In this document: one piece after another, positions 8,975 through 19,306 of the stretch
Layout: every line of letters starts with the position of its first letter
Position numbering within the stretch: the first letter of the stretch is position 1
NCBI RefSeq assembly: GCF_000485595.1
Contig: NW_014577409.1
Location: 1-27,770, forward strand
Direction: 5' to 3'
Length of the DNA: 27,770 bases
From: Priapulus caudatus
Lineage: Eukaryota; Priapulida; Priapulimorpha; Priapulimorphida; Priapulidae
The notes under the pieces: generated by a model
Database searches by the model: none
The model's input: only the letters and a program-made list of their open reading frames with translations
What the model was told of the DNA's origin: nothing
Position numbers and translations under genes: made by a program

Positions 8975-10040
8975 CTGAAAGCAACAAGAGGTAAACCCTA
9001 GACTGAGCCCCCATTTTACCTGTAGTGAAAGATCCCTAGGGGTAGCCGACTACGGTATGACAGGCGTTATATAGTTAACGCGTTTAGTTGTGTGGATTCA
9101 TTATTCGCTCCTGCCGTTAGGCAGGATGGTGATGCCGTAGCGTATAACAGGTAGTACCCTGTGGAACAGGTTAGATTCGGTTAACTGTACGGTTATAGCT
9201 TTATTGCCTCTTACTAGCTCACAAATAATTCCCCTGCATTCGGATATGCCGCTGATCTGTATCTATCTCGTATATGTAGCTTACGCTACTTAGCTTGCGT
9301 TATAAGTTATCTGGTTCGCCGTTATATTGCGATTATCCGTGCAGCGTGAAGCGCTGTTACGTTGTTTAACTATAACCACTAGACTAATATTAAAGAATTA
9401 ACGCGTCCGCCGGCTTCGTCTTTCCCTCTCCCTTTCGTCCTTTCTTCGCGTAGACCTAGGTATAGCCTCCACGGGTGTCTCCCTCGTAGTCGCTCCTGGC
9501 TCTACCTATCTGAAATCCCGTGCTTCTTTCCTTCCCGTTTTATTCCCTGTACCCGTAGTTCTACCTACCTGAAAACCTTTGCTCCTATTCCCTCTTCTCT
9601 CCCCGAAACCTAATATGCTTTCTTCTTCTCCTTCTTCCTCTTCTTCTTCCTACCTAAACCTAACCTGAAAAATAACGCTCTCGTGCTGCAGTTCGGCACG
9701 CCTTATATACCTAGCTGGCAATGCCCCCCCTACGTGCCATTGTTTAGTACGCGTCGTCAAAACACTACCCACCAATCAGATTCCGTGGCTGGTATTATTA
9801 TTGCACCATCTGACGCAATTCGTTTCTAAGTAAATATTCCTCTCTTCGACAACCTAGACTATTCATTCTATTTAAATCTCCTCGTAGATTATGCTGATTA
9901 ATAGTACATAACCGCGTTGATTATTATACTCTATATATTGCGTTATTGCTTTTCGCGTATAACATTTCTTGTTTTCCTTAGACCCCATCCGTATGTATGA
10001 TCCAAGATGGCTGCGCCCAGGTGTTGATATATTTATGTGC
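8975..10040. other. Unrecognised DNA with polypyrimidine tract
   Basis: It presumably belongs to the intron or flank upstream of the LCMT1 exon. From 9410 to 9660 the plus strand is dominated by C and T (CCTTTCGTCC, TTCTTCTCCTTCTTCC), with the phrase CTACCTAYCTGAAA recurring near 9510 and 9570. A CTTATATACC box occurs near 9702. The stretch lies directly upstream of the Ty3 gag remnant and could be an LTR or leader of that element, but I could not define repeat ends or a primer-binding site. Confidence 0.3.
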
Positions 10041-10046
10041 GGTCTA

Positions 10047-10139
10047 TATTTTATCTAGCTCTAGTAACTATAGCCCGCAGACAGTTGCCGCAGGGCTGGG
10101 ACTGTACGCGGGCTATAGTTACTAGAGCTATATTTTATC
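10047..10139. mobile_element. 75-bp foldback MITE with 9-bp target duplication
   Basis: Bases 10056-10078 and 10108-10130 are perfect 23-base inverted repeats (TAGCTCTAGTAACTATAGCC... and its complement). They enclose a 29-base centre that can form a further short stem (ACAGT with ACTGT). The 9-mer TATTTTATC sits immediately outside both ends (10047-10055 and 10131-10139). That is the arrangement expected of a tiny DNA transposon that duplicated its target. A 9-bp duplication is typical of Mutator-like elements; 8-9 bp also occurs in hAT or Merlin. No protein is encoded. Confidence 0.88.
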
Positions 10140-10394
10140 CTGTTCTTAGTCTATATATATATGGTTATTCTATCTATACTGCGAGTTCAAACTATCCATC
10201 CTAATTTAGTCTACTGCTCATGTGAGTTACACACCCCCGAAATCTCTACAGTACGGTGTTAATCTAAAATCATTGCTACAAGTACACATTGCAGTGCTAC
10301 TTGACAGAATAACGCGGACCTTTGTGTCTAAAGGGCGAGTCTACAGTTTGATATCGGTGGCCCCAAAATATCACAAGTCATTGTCAAGAAAATG

Positions 10395-11175
10395 GCCTGA
10401 TATGACCCCCTTGCCTAGTTTACGTTCAAAGCTGAAGAATGGAGTGAGTGGATAGAGGAATTCGGACGATTTCGGAAAGACACTAAACTTTACAAAGAAG
10501 ACGGAGTAAGTACAAAGAGACTCACTTATCTACTGTATGGGAGGTAAACAATTGAGCCAACAAAATATTCAAAACGTGAAATTTTGTTTCGATGAATGTG
10601 CCTGACCAGAAACCCTAGCGCCATAATTAGAGAGGAGGAAAAGGACACTGATTACGACACAGTTGTCAAGAATTCACACAGTACTTCATCCCGAAAGAAA
10701 TATAATACACGAGAGATCACTTTTCTTCAAGAGAGGTCCAAGGTAGGAGGCAGACAGTTGAGGAATTTCTAAGGACTTTCAAGCAATGGCGGAGAATTGC
10801 GAGTACAAGGCTCCAGAAGACCAAGTGACGTGACAGGTTTGTCGTGGGACTCCTAGACGAGGAGTGAAGCAAAAACTGCCAGCTGATGTCAGATTTGACC
10901 TAGATAAGGCCTTCAGCAGTGGCACGCCAGCATGAACAGGTAAAATTACAGATTATCCCGAACAAGCTTTCCACCAGGAGGTTAGTGAGCAAAGTTCAAC
11001 AAAGGGGAGCATAGACCAAGGTGGAAGAAAGATGTCAGCAGCCACAAAACAAAACAGAAATGCAATCGTTGTGGTTATGACTGTCACCCACGGGGTGTAA
11101 ATGCCCTGCTAGTGGACAGATCTGTAGGCTATGCAATAAGCATGGAATTTCTCTTCAGTGTGTCGCACTGGTAAA
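10395..11175 (+). pseudogene. Ty3-type gag remnant with CCHC zinc knuckle
   Basis: Reading across frameshifts gives segments typical of metazoan Ty3 gag: EEWSEWIEEFGRFRK near 10430, then an ITxERSLF-like segment around 10700, a TVEEFLRTFKQMAENCEY segment near 10755-10805, and RFVVGLLDEE near 10838. A nucleocapsid zinc region starts at 11061 (CNRCGYD, CPASGQICRLC, NKHG..., VCRTG). No single frame is open for more than about 80 codons, and most breaks are single-base indels. Gag packages the element RNA in virus-like particles. The start is placed just before the first recognisable segment; the true 5' end and any LTR were not found. Family assignment comes from segment order and spacing. Confidence 0.75.
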
Positions 11176-13320
11176 CACCGACGGTGGAATTTAAATGGGG
11201 CAACAGACGCAGTGACATCTCAGGATACGTTCGCGAGGGGAGGAATCATTCTACCTGGAACAATTGATTGCCATGAGGAGGATGAAGCGTGGTATGTACC
11301 ACTAACATATGCGGCTCAACTGTAAAATTTAAATAGACACTGGGAGCGGACGTAACAGTAATTTCACACACCATCTTGGCGATCATTTGAAAAGTCACCC
11401 ACACCTGATGCACAACAAGGTCAAGCTCAACAGTCCTGGGGGCAGCTCAAGGTTCTAGCTAGGTGCACTTACAGCTGTCATCACTCAAAGGGGAAAGGCT
11501 ATACATTTTCGCGTTAGTCGTGATAGATGGACACAGGACCAGTCAGCCTGCTAGCCGCTCGGAGTCGCAAAAGAAATGGCCTAGTTACCATGTAGATGAA
11601 ATCTTGAGTCAGTTCAACTCAGATATTGGTCACTTAAAGACCGGACCAGTCAAGATCAGTTTGACAGCAGGTGTAACACCACTGTGTGTCACCACCGCAC
11701 GAAAAGTTCGTTTCCCTGATTGATGCGGTAAAAAACAGAAATACGGAGAATGCAGGATAGTGGAGTGATCGCGTCCTGTCACTGGGCCACCGAATGTGGT
11801 GTGCAGCTATGGTTCCGGTTCAGAAGAAAAATGGTAAACTGCGATTTGTGTTGACCTAAAAAAGTGATAGGGCTGTTTGCAGAGCACATCACTCGCGAAT
11901 CTAAGCGACATCGCTCCTAAGTTGGCTCAGTCCACTACTTTACCAAGCTGGATGCAGCAAGTGGATTTTGGCAGATCCCTTGGATGAAAAAGCCAACTGC
12001 TCACAACATTCAATGACGCCGTTTGGGAGGTATGCATTCTGTCGCGTTCGGCTTTGGTATTACTTCGCGCCAGAGATCTTCCAGCGAAAATGACCGGAGT
12101 TATTCATGGCTTGGAGGGAGTAGAGGTTATAATGGATGATATCTGGTTCATGGCCGATCCATGGAAGAGCATGAAAGGAGGCTAACTGAAGTTCTGACGA
12201 GACTTCAGGAAGCAGGTCTTCCAGAAATGCCAGTTTAAGATGAAAGAATTGGTTTTACTTTGGTGACCTATCGGTGCTGAGGGATCAAGCCAGACGCAGA
12301 GAAGGTACGCGGCAATGATGATCTGACTCCACCATCAATGTCAGGGAACTCCGTAGCTTGATTGGAATGTTCCAATACCAGGGCAGTTTGCAAACAACCT
12401 GTCTTCTGTTATGAAGCCCATGACAGATCTGCTGAGGTCTGACAGTGTGGTTATGGGAGCCAAGTCCAGCAAAGTGCCTTCCAAGAAACCAAACACGCTA
12501 CTATGCGCTTTTCCAACCACTAAGCCTACTATGATGCGAAAAAGCTAAGCGATCATAAGTGCTGATGCTAGCAGTTTCGGGATAGGGGCGCTACTCCTAC
12601 GAAAGATAAAGAAGGCTTAAAACCAGTAGCATTCTGCTCAAAGAACACTCAACGCGCTAGCAAGCAAAAGCAGGCGCATTACGCTCAAATTGAGAAAGAA
12701 TGCCTGCGCGCAGTAATGGGCATGCGAAAAACTGGTCTAGGTATCTGGTGGGATTACACAGTTTACTTCTACTGACCGACCACAAGCCATTGGTGCCTCT
12801 ACTGAGCACCAAGAACATTGCATGAAACACCGATGCGCTGTCAGCGCCTTTTGCTGTGAATGATGCGGTTCAATCCTGTTGTTCAATTTGTGCCAGGTAA
12901 AGAACAGATAGTGGCAGATGCACTATCCAGGAATCCTCTAGCTATCACAGAGGGCAGTGTACAGCTGGCCTAAGATATCAGTGATTATGTGGACACAGTT
13001 CAAGTAGGTTGGCCAGCGTCACCTAACAAATTAGAACAGATCAGGGAGGCTACAGAGACGGATGATGTCCTGCATGCAGTAATGCGTTATGTCATCAACG
13101 GGTAGCCAAATAGAGTGAACGTGGTGCCGGAGCCTTTAGCATTATTACCATGTACGCTCAGAGCTTATCCGGTGACAATGGAATAGTTTTTCTACAGAGT
13201 AGAATAGTTCTCGTCCTAGAGCAAATGAGGCGGGATGCTTTAGACAATACAATGAATCACACTGCAAGGCATCTCGAAGTTTGGCCGGATGATCAAGCGT
13301 CCTACCTCACGTTTTCAGAG
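11176..13320 (+). pseudogene. Ty3-type pol remnant: protease, RT, RNase H, start of integrase
   Basis: The order is that of a Ty3 element. The aspartic protease site (DTGADVTVIS) is at about 11335, with one frameshift around it. RT starts near 11700 (AAMVPVQKKNGKL), passes the LDAASGFWQIP segment near 11950 and has the catalytic IMDD box at about 12130. RNase H starts with ADASSFGIGALLL near 12560 and includes TDHKPLVPLLSTKN near 12780 and ADALSRNP near 12920. From 13170 RIVL...EQMRRDALD and QGISKFGRMIKR resemble the integrase zinc-binding domain. The element stops there, just before a run of 17 T (13330-13346); the integrase catalytic core and 3' LTR are absent. Frameshifts are very frequent. 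The second copy at 26838-27770 is nearly the same sequence with fewer indels. Confidence 0.85.
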
Positions 13321-13985
13321 ACCTTATTCTTTTTTTTTTTTTTTTTAAGTGTTACGTTTAAAGCGACTAAGATCCGTTAAGGGCAGAATCAATCCTGATC
13401 TGAAGTCCAGGCAGTGGGCTAGTCTCCCTATCTGCTCGAATTAGTGTTAATTGTCGTTGCTGTTAGCGATGTAAAGTTTACACGTTTGTCATTTCAAAGA
13501 CATTCATGCTATAGATAAGTGTTCATCTCAATAAGGAAAGGCACGATAGTCATAATGATTAACTGATGGAAGCGCCCTTGTAGGCAGAAGTTGTCTATCC
13601 GTTTAGTTAAGAATATTTGAGAGCCAGGGCGGAGCTATGAGAGTTTTGCATGGACGGGTTGTAATTTGCGTGTTCTCTGCTCAGCTACGTTCTGGATAAA
13701 ACGAATCTACAGGTGGAGTTTAAATGCTCTTGTTTGGGGTGTTTAACACAATCATGACGAGTAATCCTACCTGGCTTTGAATCAAGCTCCTTCACGTCTC
13801 ACGTCACTGTTTGAATCGAGAAACCGGAATCACGTTTGGTAACCTACCGAGCTTTCAATCCAACTCCTTTCATCTCTTAAGGATTACTCTCACCTTTTTG
13901 CACGGCGGTATTTGGCTCTAATGAAATTAAACGTTTATTGACGGAATGAATCTGACATCAATCACACCGTTTTATTTATAGAGGA
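13321..13985. other. No recognisable gene; T17 tract and short direct repeat
   Basis: The stretch begins with a homopolymer of 17 T at the break point of the Ty3 element. Near 13765 and 13845 two diverged copies of a ~35-base phrase occur (CCTACCTGGCTTTGAATC and CCTACCGAGCTTTCAATC, each followed by a CTCCTT-like segment). Nothing else was recognised before the assembly gap. Confidence 0.45.
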
Positions 13986-14010
13986 NNNNNNNNNNNNNNN
14001 NNNNNNNNNN
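13986..14010. other. Assembly gap (25 N)
   Basis: Exactly 25 unresolved bases. Real distance and content are unknown. The following sequence is a triplet repeat, a common cause of such gaps. Confidence 0.99.
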
Positions 14011-14036
14011 GCCACATCGCGTTAAGCGTACACCGA

Positions 14037-14365
14037 CCAGCAGCAGCAACACGCAGCAGTAGCACGAGGGCAGCAGCAGCAGCAACAGCCAGGCAGCAAC
14101 AGCAGGCAGCAGGGCAACAACAGCTCGTAGCAACGAGCAGCAGCAACAGCAGCAGCTCAACACAGCAGCAAGCGCAGCCAAATCAGCAGTATCAAACACA
14201 GCAGCCAGGGCAGGCAGCGCACAGAGCAACAGCAAGCAAGACAGTAACAGAGCAGTAGCAACAGCGCAGCAGCAGCAGTAAAACGCCGGCGAGAGGCAGC
14301 AGCAGTAGAGGCCAGCAGCATGCAGCAGCACGCAGCAGTGAACAGATGTGACAAAGCAGGTAGCA
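14037..14365. repeat. Degenerate CAG triplet array
   Basis: About 330 bases are dominated by CAG, CAA and AGC triplets with irregular interruptions (CAGCAGCAGCAGCAACAG, GCAGCAGCAGTA). Reading frames through it give Gln/Ser/Ala runs on the plus strand or Leu/Cys runs on the minus strand, but each frame has stops and no flanking domain. It is more likely a repeat than a polyglutamine-coding exon. Confidence 0.8.
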
Positions 14366-15490
14366 GCAGCGATGTTTTGCTTTTATTATACACCAATACT
14401 ACCCCCCGCTCTGGGACGTGCTACCTGTCTCTGGAGGAGTGACGGTGGCCAGCCAGGTACCAGTCTAGCGCAGCTGAGCAGAATGCTATGCCACGTCCCA
14501 CCGAGCACAAGGTCTATAGACGGGTTCGCGGCCCCTGTTGCCTCGTGGCGGCAACAGCAACCGGTCAGGTGTATCCTACGCAGCGAGCTTGTGAGAGGCG
14601 CTGGCGGCGGGACGCAGTCTAAGGTCGTAACAATCACACGCGTGCCGTGGATAAAGCAACTTTGCAGAAAAGCAACTTCGAGAAAAGGACCTGTTTGGCG
14701 CGGCCGAATATCATCTGTGCGTTCCGCCAGGAAACAAGTAGGTCGGTCTTGCGCGATTTTCTGAATGGTTTATTTGCAAAGTGTTATACTATGGTTTTTG
14801 TGGAAATCATAACATGTTGTCTTGAGCGAGTATATGTCTGCTTGCGCCATTTATACTTGTTTTTCGCAGCACAAACAATGTGTTTGACTAATTTGATCAA
14901 ATCGTACACCATACTATGGACGCCCGACTACAGCTCGCCCATCAACTGAATCATGATCCACTCCGCTGGGCTGCACATCACTGCATGCACAGAACGCAAG
15001 TTTGTTCACCTGGCACAGTGAGAACGAACGTAGTCCAGTCTAATTTTACATAGGTGATAAAATATTGTGGGGCAATTTGTAGATTTTTTGTACTTACTTA
15101 AAAGCCCACAGTGGCCTGAATGGGAGAAATATTTTTTGGGCGCGAGTAGCTTTTTTTTAGTCACTGCCCAAATGCATTGTTGGAGGCATAGCTGTATCAT
15201 CCAGCAGCGCATCTGAGCCCAGTGCGCATCGAGCGAGTGCGCGCGATCTGAGCGGCCTCAGGCACGCCCGTTCTCACAGGTCCTCACTGCTAGCCAGTGA
15301 TGTAAACATTACTTATGCCACACTAGGCGTTATAACAGGCGGCAGGTATCAATTTATCAGATCGCGGTCCCCGCCGGACGCCTGCCTCTTTATAACGAAT
15401 TACATTATATATAAATAAAAAATCTTAGAAAATAGCATTATATCACAGCAAAACTAGGCGCTAAACAAGATTTTTTTATAGAGACATATA
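14366..15490. other. Unrecognised DNA
   Basis: Open frames of 138 (14348-14764) and 100 codons (14647-14949) exist on the plus strand. They overlap in different frames, show no recognised domain and partly read out of the CAG array. No splice or promoter evidence supports either. From about 15340 the sequence turns AT-rich up to the microsatellite. Confidence 0.35.
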
Positions 15491-15497
15491 CGAGAAG

Positions 15498-15527
15498 TGT
15501 GTGTTGTGTGCTGGTGTCTGTGTGTGC

Positions 15528-15561
<34 letters not shown>

Positions 15562-15604
15562 GTGTGTCTGTGTGTGTGTGGTGTGTGTGTGTGTGTGTGT
15601 GTTG

Positions 15605-15637
<33 letters not shown>

Positions 15638-15720
15638 GGCGTGTTCGTGTTTTGTGTGTGTGTGAGTTGAGTGTGGTGGGTGTGTGTGTGCTGTGCGCCG
15701 CGCGCAGTGCGTGCGTGCCG
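15498..15720. repeat. GT microsatellite with variant interruptions
   Basis: GT dinucleotide repeats dominate 15498-15690, broken by GCTGTG, TTGTG and GTCTGTG variants, and grade into CGCGCAGTGCGTGCG around 15700. Translated frames give Val-Cys or Thr-His repeats and are not genes. Confidence 0.96.
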
Positions 15721-16450
15721 TCGCGCGTGTGCTGTGTATGCTTTTTTCTTTGTTTTTGTGGTACACAAGCGGGGGTCCGGACCGCCCATTCCCGACCCCC
15801 TGCTGGATCCACCCTCGCCTCCTATATATTTCTTTTTATGGCTTCAAAACACCGCTCAGCGGCTGGTGCCCCTTTGCATTTTTTCCCCGAAACATTTGTT
15901 GTTTTTCTACACTTTCGTGAGTAGATTCGATTCAGATAAAGCAAATTTTTACACAAGTCTCTCATCAATGAAAAGGAGTGAACATAGCCATCGCTTACGC
16001 GGTGTGACGACTAGGGCCATGCTGATTTATCTTCAGTCGTTAGATGGCCGCAGCCTGCGGAGCTACTGTTTCAGCACGCCATATTTGCTGTTAGGATTGG
16101 GCTATCTTTTGTTGGCACGTTGTTCTAGTTTAGGGTTTATTCAAACTCACCAATCAATGCCCGCGCGTTAATAATTGAATAAAGGCTGGGTGTGGAGAAC
16201 ACAGGAGGTAATGCATTTGCTGCTATAGTGACAAAGTTTTAACTAATGTTTTTTGATCTAGATTCACTAGTTACTAAGTAACGATACACCAGTATTTTTT
16301 ATCACAGTGGCTATAGGAGTGTTTTCATGTTGATAAACCATCTGAACGCTCATACTGCGCACATAGCCGCGGCAGTTAAACAGGTTGCCACGCAAGCAGG
16401 ATGCGTGATATTGCTTCGATACGACAGACACGCTACGGCCCTGTCCTACT
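15721..16450. other. No recognisable gene
   Basis: Contains a GC-rich phrase (GGGGGTCCGGACCGCCC, 15772-15788) and then AT-rich DNA. The longest open frame (15671-16171) begins inside the microsatellite and has no recognised domain. The small palindrome GTTACTAAGTAAC lies near 16270. Confidence 0.4.
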
Positions 16451-18830
16451 GCACGCACGTGTACGTGTTACGTACACACGCACGCACGCACGCACGCACG
16501 GCACGCATACACTATGCGCACCGCCACAGCGACGCACGCTGTAAACTCGTGCACACGTCACGCACGCACGTCTCACGCCTGCACATGCATGCACGCACGA
16601 TGTCTCTACGAGCCGCATGCACAGCCAGACGCCCTAACACACACGAACGCACCGCAGCGCAACGACACGTGTACCTGCCACGCCACGCCGCCGCACCACC
16701 CCCACGCCACGCAGCGCACGCACGTGTACGTCCCCACCCCGCGCCCCGCCCCCAACAAATGCCACGCCACTCACCCGCCTCCCGTGCTCGCTTACACCCG
16801 CCACGCCGCACCGCCCCACCCCGCCGACGCGCCACGCTGTATCAGCCCACACCGCCCACGCACACACCTCCACTCACCCGCACGCCCCAACGTCGTCACG
16901 CCCTGCCACCCAGCCCGCCACCGCCCCACCGCCCCCCCGCACGCACGCACGTCTACATGCACATGGCTACACGCGCGCACACACGCGCACGCAGCGCACG
17001 TGTACGTGCAAACACGACGCGACGAGTTGATCAGGTACGTGAGTGCACACGCACGCAGCACACTCATGACAGCGCACCTGTACGTGCACACGCACCAGCA
17101 CGCACAGCACGCAGCGCACTGCTGCACTGCGTGCTGCGTGCGTGTGGGGCACCGTACACGGCAGTGCGTGCGTGCGTGTTGTGCGCGCGTGTGAGGTACA
17201 CCGTTCCGTGGTGTCGTGTACGTGCACACGCCACTGCACCGCTACGCACCACACGCAAGCGTGTACCTGGCATACGCGCGCAACGTGACACGCACGCAGC
17301 GCACCGCAAGGCCCGCATGCAGCACGTGTACCGTGCACACGCGCGCATGCACGCACGTGTAAGTACACATGCACGCACGCACGCGACGTTGTAGTGCACC
17401 GCACACGGCAACATGCAGCGCAATGTACGTGCACACGCACGCACGCCACAGCAACGGCACGTGTACGTGCACGCACGCCACGCATGCAAGCAGGCGTGTA
17501 CGATGCAACACCAGGCGGCATCTCACAGCATGGCACGCACGTGTACGTGCACACCCTCCCCCCCGGCACCGTACCGCACCGCATCGCTGTACCGTGCATT
17601 GCAGGTACCCAACCGGCGCCACTGTACACTCCAACACGCCCCCACGCTACGCACGCGCGCATGCACACACGCTGTCACCTGCACCACCCGCCACACGTCG
17701 GCCCCACCCACGCCCATGCCAGCCCGCGCGCTGTCACCCCGTGCACCCACCACGAACCGCACGCCACGTATCAACTGTGCATCACGCCACGTCGCGACGC
17801 ACGTCGTACCGTGCACAGCGCACGCCACTCACGCTGCTCACCTGACCACACCACCCCGCCGCCCCCCCTCCCCGCACCCCCGCACGCGCACCGCACCCGT
17901 CGTCACGCTGAACCACGCCCCGCGCCAGGCACCGCACGCCCTGCCTACCGCTCGAACCACCGCACCGCACGCACGCCCCACCGCACCGCATGTACACGCC
18001 GCCCAGGTGTCCAGTGCACCACACGCATGCCCACGCCCACGCTGTCACTTGCAGCACCGCGACGCGACCCCGCCCGCTCGACCCACCACACCCCCGATCG
18101 CACGCACCCCCTGCCTCACCGCACGCACCGCGCTCATACCCGTGCAACCGCACACGCACGCACGCACCGCACCACGCCCTCCGGCCCCCCCCGCCCCCCC
18201 ACGTTTACGTACCCCCGCGCACCCCGCCCCCACGCCACTGCACTGCCACGCAGCGCTGTACCCCGTCCCGCCACCCCACGCCACCGCACCCCCCCCCCGC
18301 CCCCCGCCGCCACCGCCACCGCCCCCCCGCTCGCTCACGCCGCCTCGTCACACGCACGCTCACCACCCCCCCCCAACCGCCCCCCCCCCCCCCCCCCACC
18401 CCCCGCCTCGCCCACCCGCCCCAGACTACTCGAACCCACCGCCTGTCCACCACTCCGCACAACCACCCCCGCACGCACGCCACGCCACCAACACCCCCCC
18501 CCACACACACACACGCACGTGTACGTGCACACCACCCGACCCCCCCCCCCCCCCCGCCTGCCTATCGACGTCAACGCATAACACGCACGCCATGGCCACA
18601 GCTAACGTGTACGTGCAGCACGCAGCACGCACCGTGTACGTGCACGACGCACGCACGCACGTTGTGGTGCACCACGAACGTAGCGAACGTGTACGTGCCA
18701 CGCACAGCACGCATGTGTAAGCTTCACACGCACACACGACACCCGCCCCCGCACGCATGCACGCCCACCGTGGTACGTGCACACGCACGCACTGCAGCAC
18801 CGCTACGTGTACGTGCACTACAATAAACAG
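16450..18830. repeat. C/A-rich cryptic satellite with recurring GTACGTGC motif
   Basis: About 2.4 kb of the plus strand consists almost wholly of CACGCA, CACACG, CCACGCC and C-run variants. The core GTACGTGC, usually within ACGTGTACGTGCAC, recurs about a dozen times at irregular spacing. Most copies fall in two clusters, about 16995-17550 and 18515-18820, separated by C-rich filler (17.6-18.5 kb) that includes C-runs up to ~16 bases. CpG is abundant and not depleted. Strand composition is very skewed: C and A on plus, G and T on minus. Very long open frames (up to 435 codons) result from the lack of T and are rich in His, Thr, Pro and Ala; I do not treat them as genes. Origin is unknown. Confidence 0.85.
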
Positions 18831-19129
18831 CCGCCTTCTCGATAAGAAAGCATGTTGGTCATATCATACTGTAAACCTGTCACACCAGCCCACGCTTCGC
18901 TTCTGCAACCATGAACACATAACCAATACACGTGACTGATCTATGACGTCACGTGAAACACTGCTCTATGTACTATTCAGTATTACTATTATATTAGTAT
19001 AGGAAGTGTCTAAACAACGGATCCGGTTTTCGTATCCTGAAAACTAAACAACCGGCTCCTCTTCTCTGATTGGCTAATTTTTGTCCCTATTTCATTTATT
19101 ATTGATTTTTGGCTAATTCTTATTTTTAT

Positions 19130-19212
19130 TTTAGAATTAGGGATAGGGTAGGGTTAGGATTATTGTTAGGCGTTGGGTAGGGTTTGGGTTACGGGTCTAG
19201 GGTTAGGGACCG
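19130..19212 (+). repeat. Degenerate telomere-like TTAGGG repeats
   Basis: The stretch reads AATTAGGGATAGGGTAGGGT, then TAGGATTATTGTTAGG, GGGTAGGGTTTGGG and CTAGGGTTAGGGAC. TTAGGG is the usual animal telomere repeat, but here it is short, imperfect and internal to the 551-bp inverted-repeat element, so it is not a chromosome end. Confidence 0.75.
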
Positions 19213-19239
19213 GTATTAGCTCATAATCTTCAAGTCTTG

Positions 19240-19306
19240 GTTGCAGTGGCTCCACGGTAGAACGTTGGCTTCAGTGATAGTGAGGTACCTGTGTTCGAAC
19301 CCCAAT
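19240..19306 (+). ncRNA. tRNA-derived SINE head with Pol III A and B boxes
   Basis: TGGCTCCACGG (19247-19257) fits the RNA polymerase III A box. GTTCGAACCCC (19293-19303) is a perfect B box at tRNA-like spacing, and the intervening AACGTTGGCTTCAGTGA resembles the anticodon arm region of tRNA-like SINEs. It does not form a complete tRNA: the acceptor stem halves do not match. It is therefore called a SINE head or tRNA pseudogene. A T-rich tract follows, which could stop Pol III. Confidence 0.65.

Noticed and set aside
8817-9014. Secreted small protein with signal peptide on the minus strand
   Set aside because: The hydrophobic start (MGAQSRVYLLLLSVVSQ) is the intron polypyrimidine tract before the LCMT1 acceptor. 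The conserved LCMT1 sequence begins after it.
13972-14396. Leu/Cys/Ala-rich minus-strand ORFs resembling membrane proteins
   Set aside because: They are the reverse complement of the CAG array and cross the N gap.
15438-15924. Cys/Val-rich and Thr/His-rich ORFs of 96-141 codons
   Set aside because: Translations of the GT microsatellite, open on both strands in several frames.
16327-18826. Open frames of up to 435 codons on the plus strand and 233 on the minus strand
   Set aside because: They lie wholly in the C/A-rich satellite, several frames are open at once on both strands, and the products are low-complexity His/Thr/Pro/Ala or Cys/Val/Gly repeats. Lack of T removes stop codons.
16450-18830. 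CRISPR-like or regularly spaced array
   Set aside because: The recurring motif is spaced irregularly, the spacers are low-complexity, and the context is eukaryotic.
19130-19212. True telomere or telomere junction
   Set aside because: The repeats are few, imperfect and enclosed by inverted repeats, with ordinary sequence on both sides.
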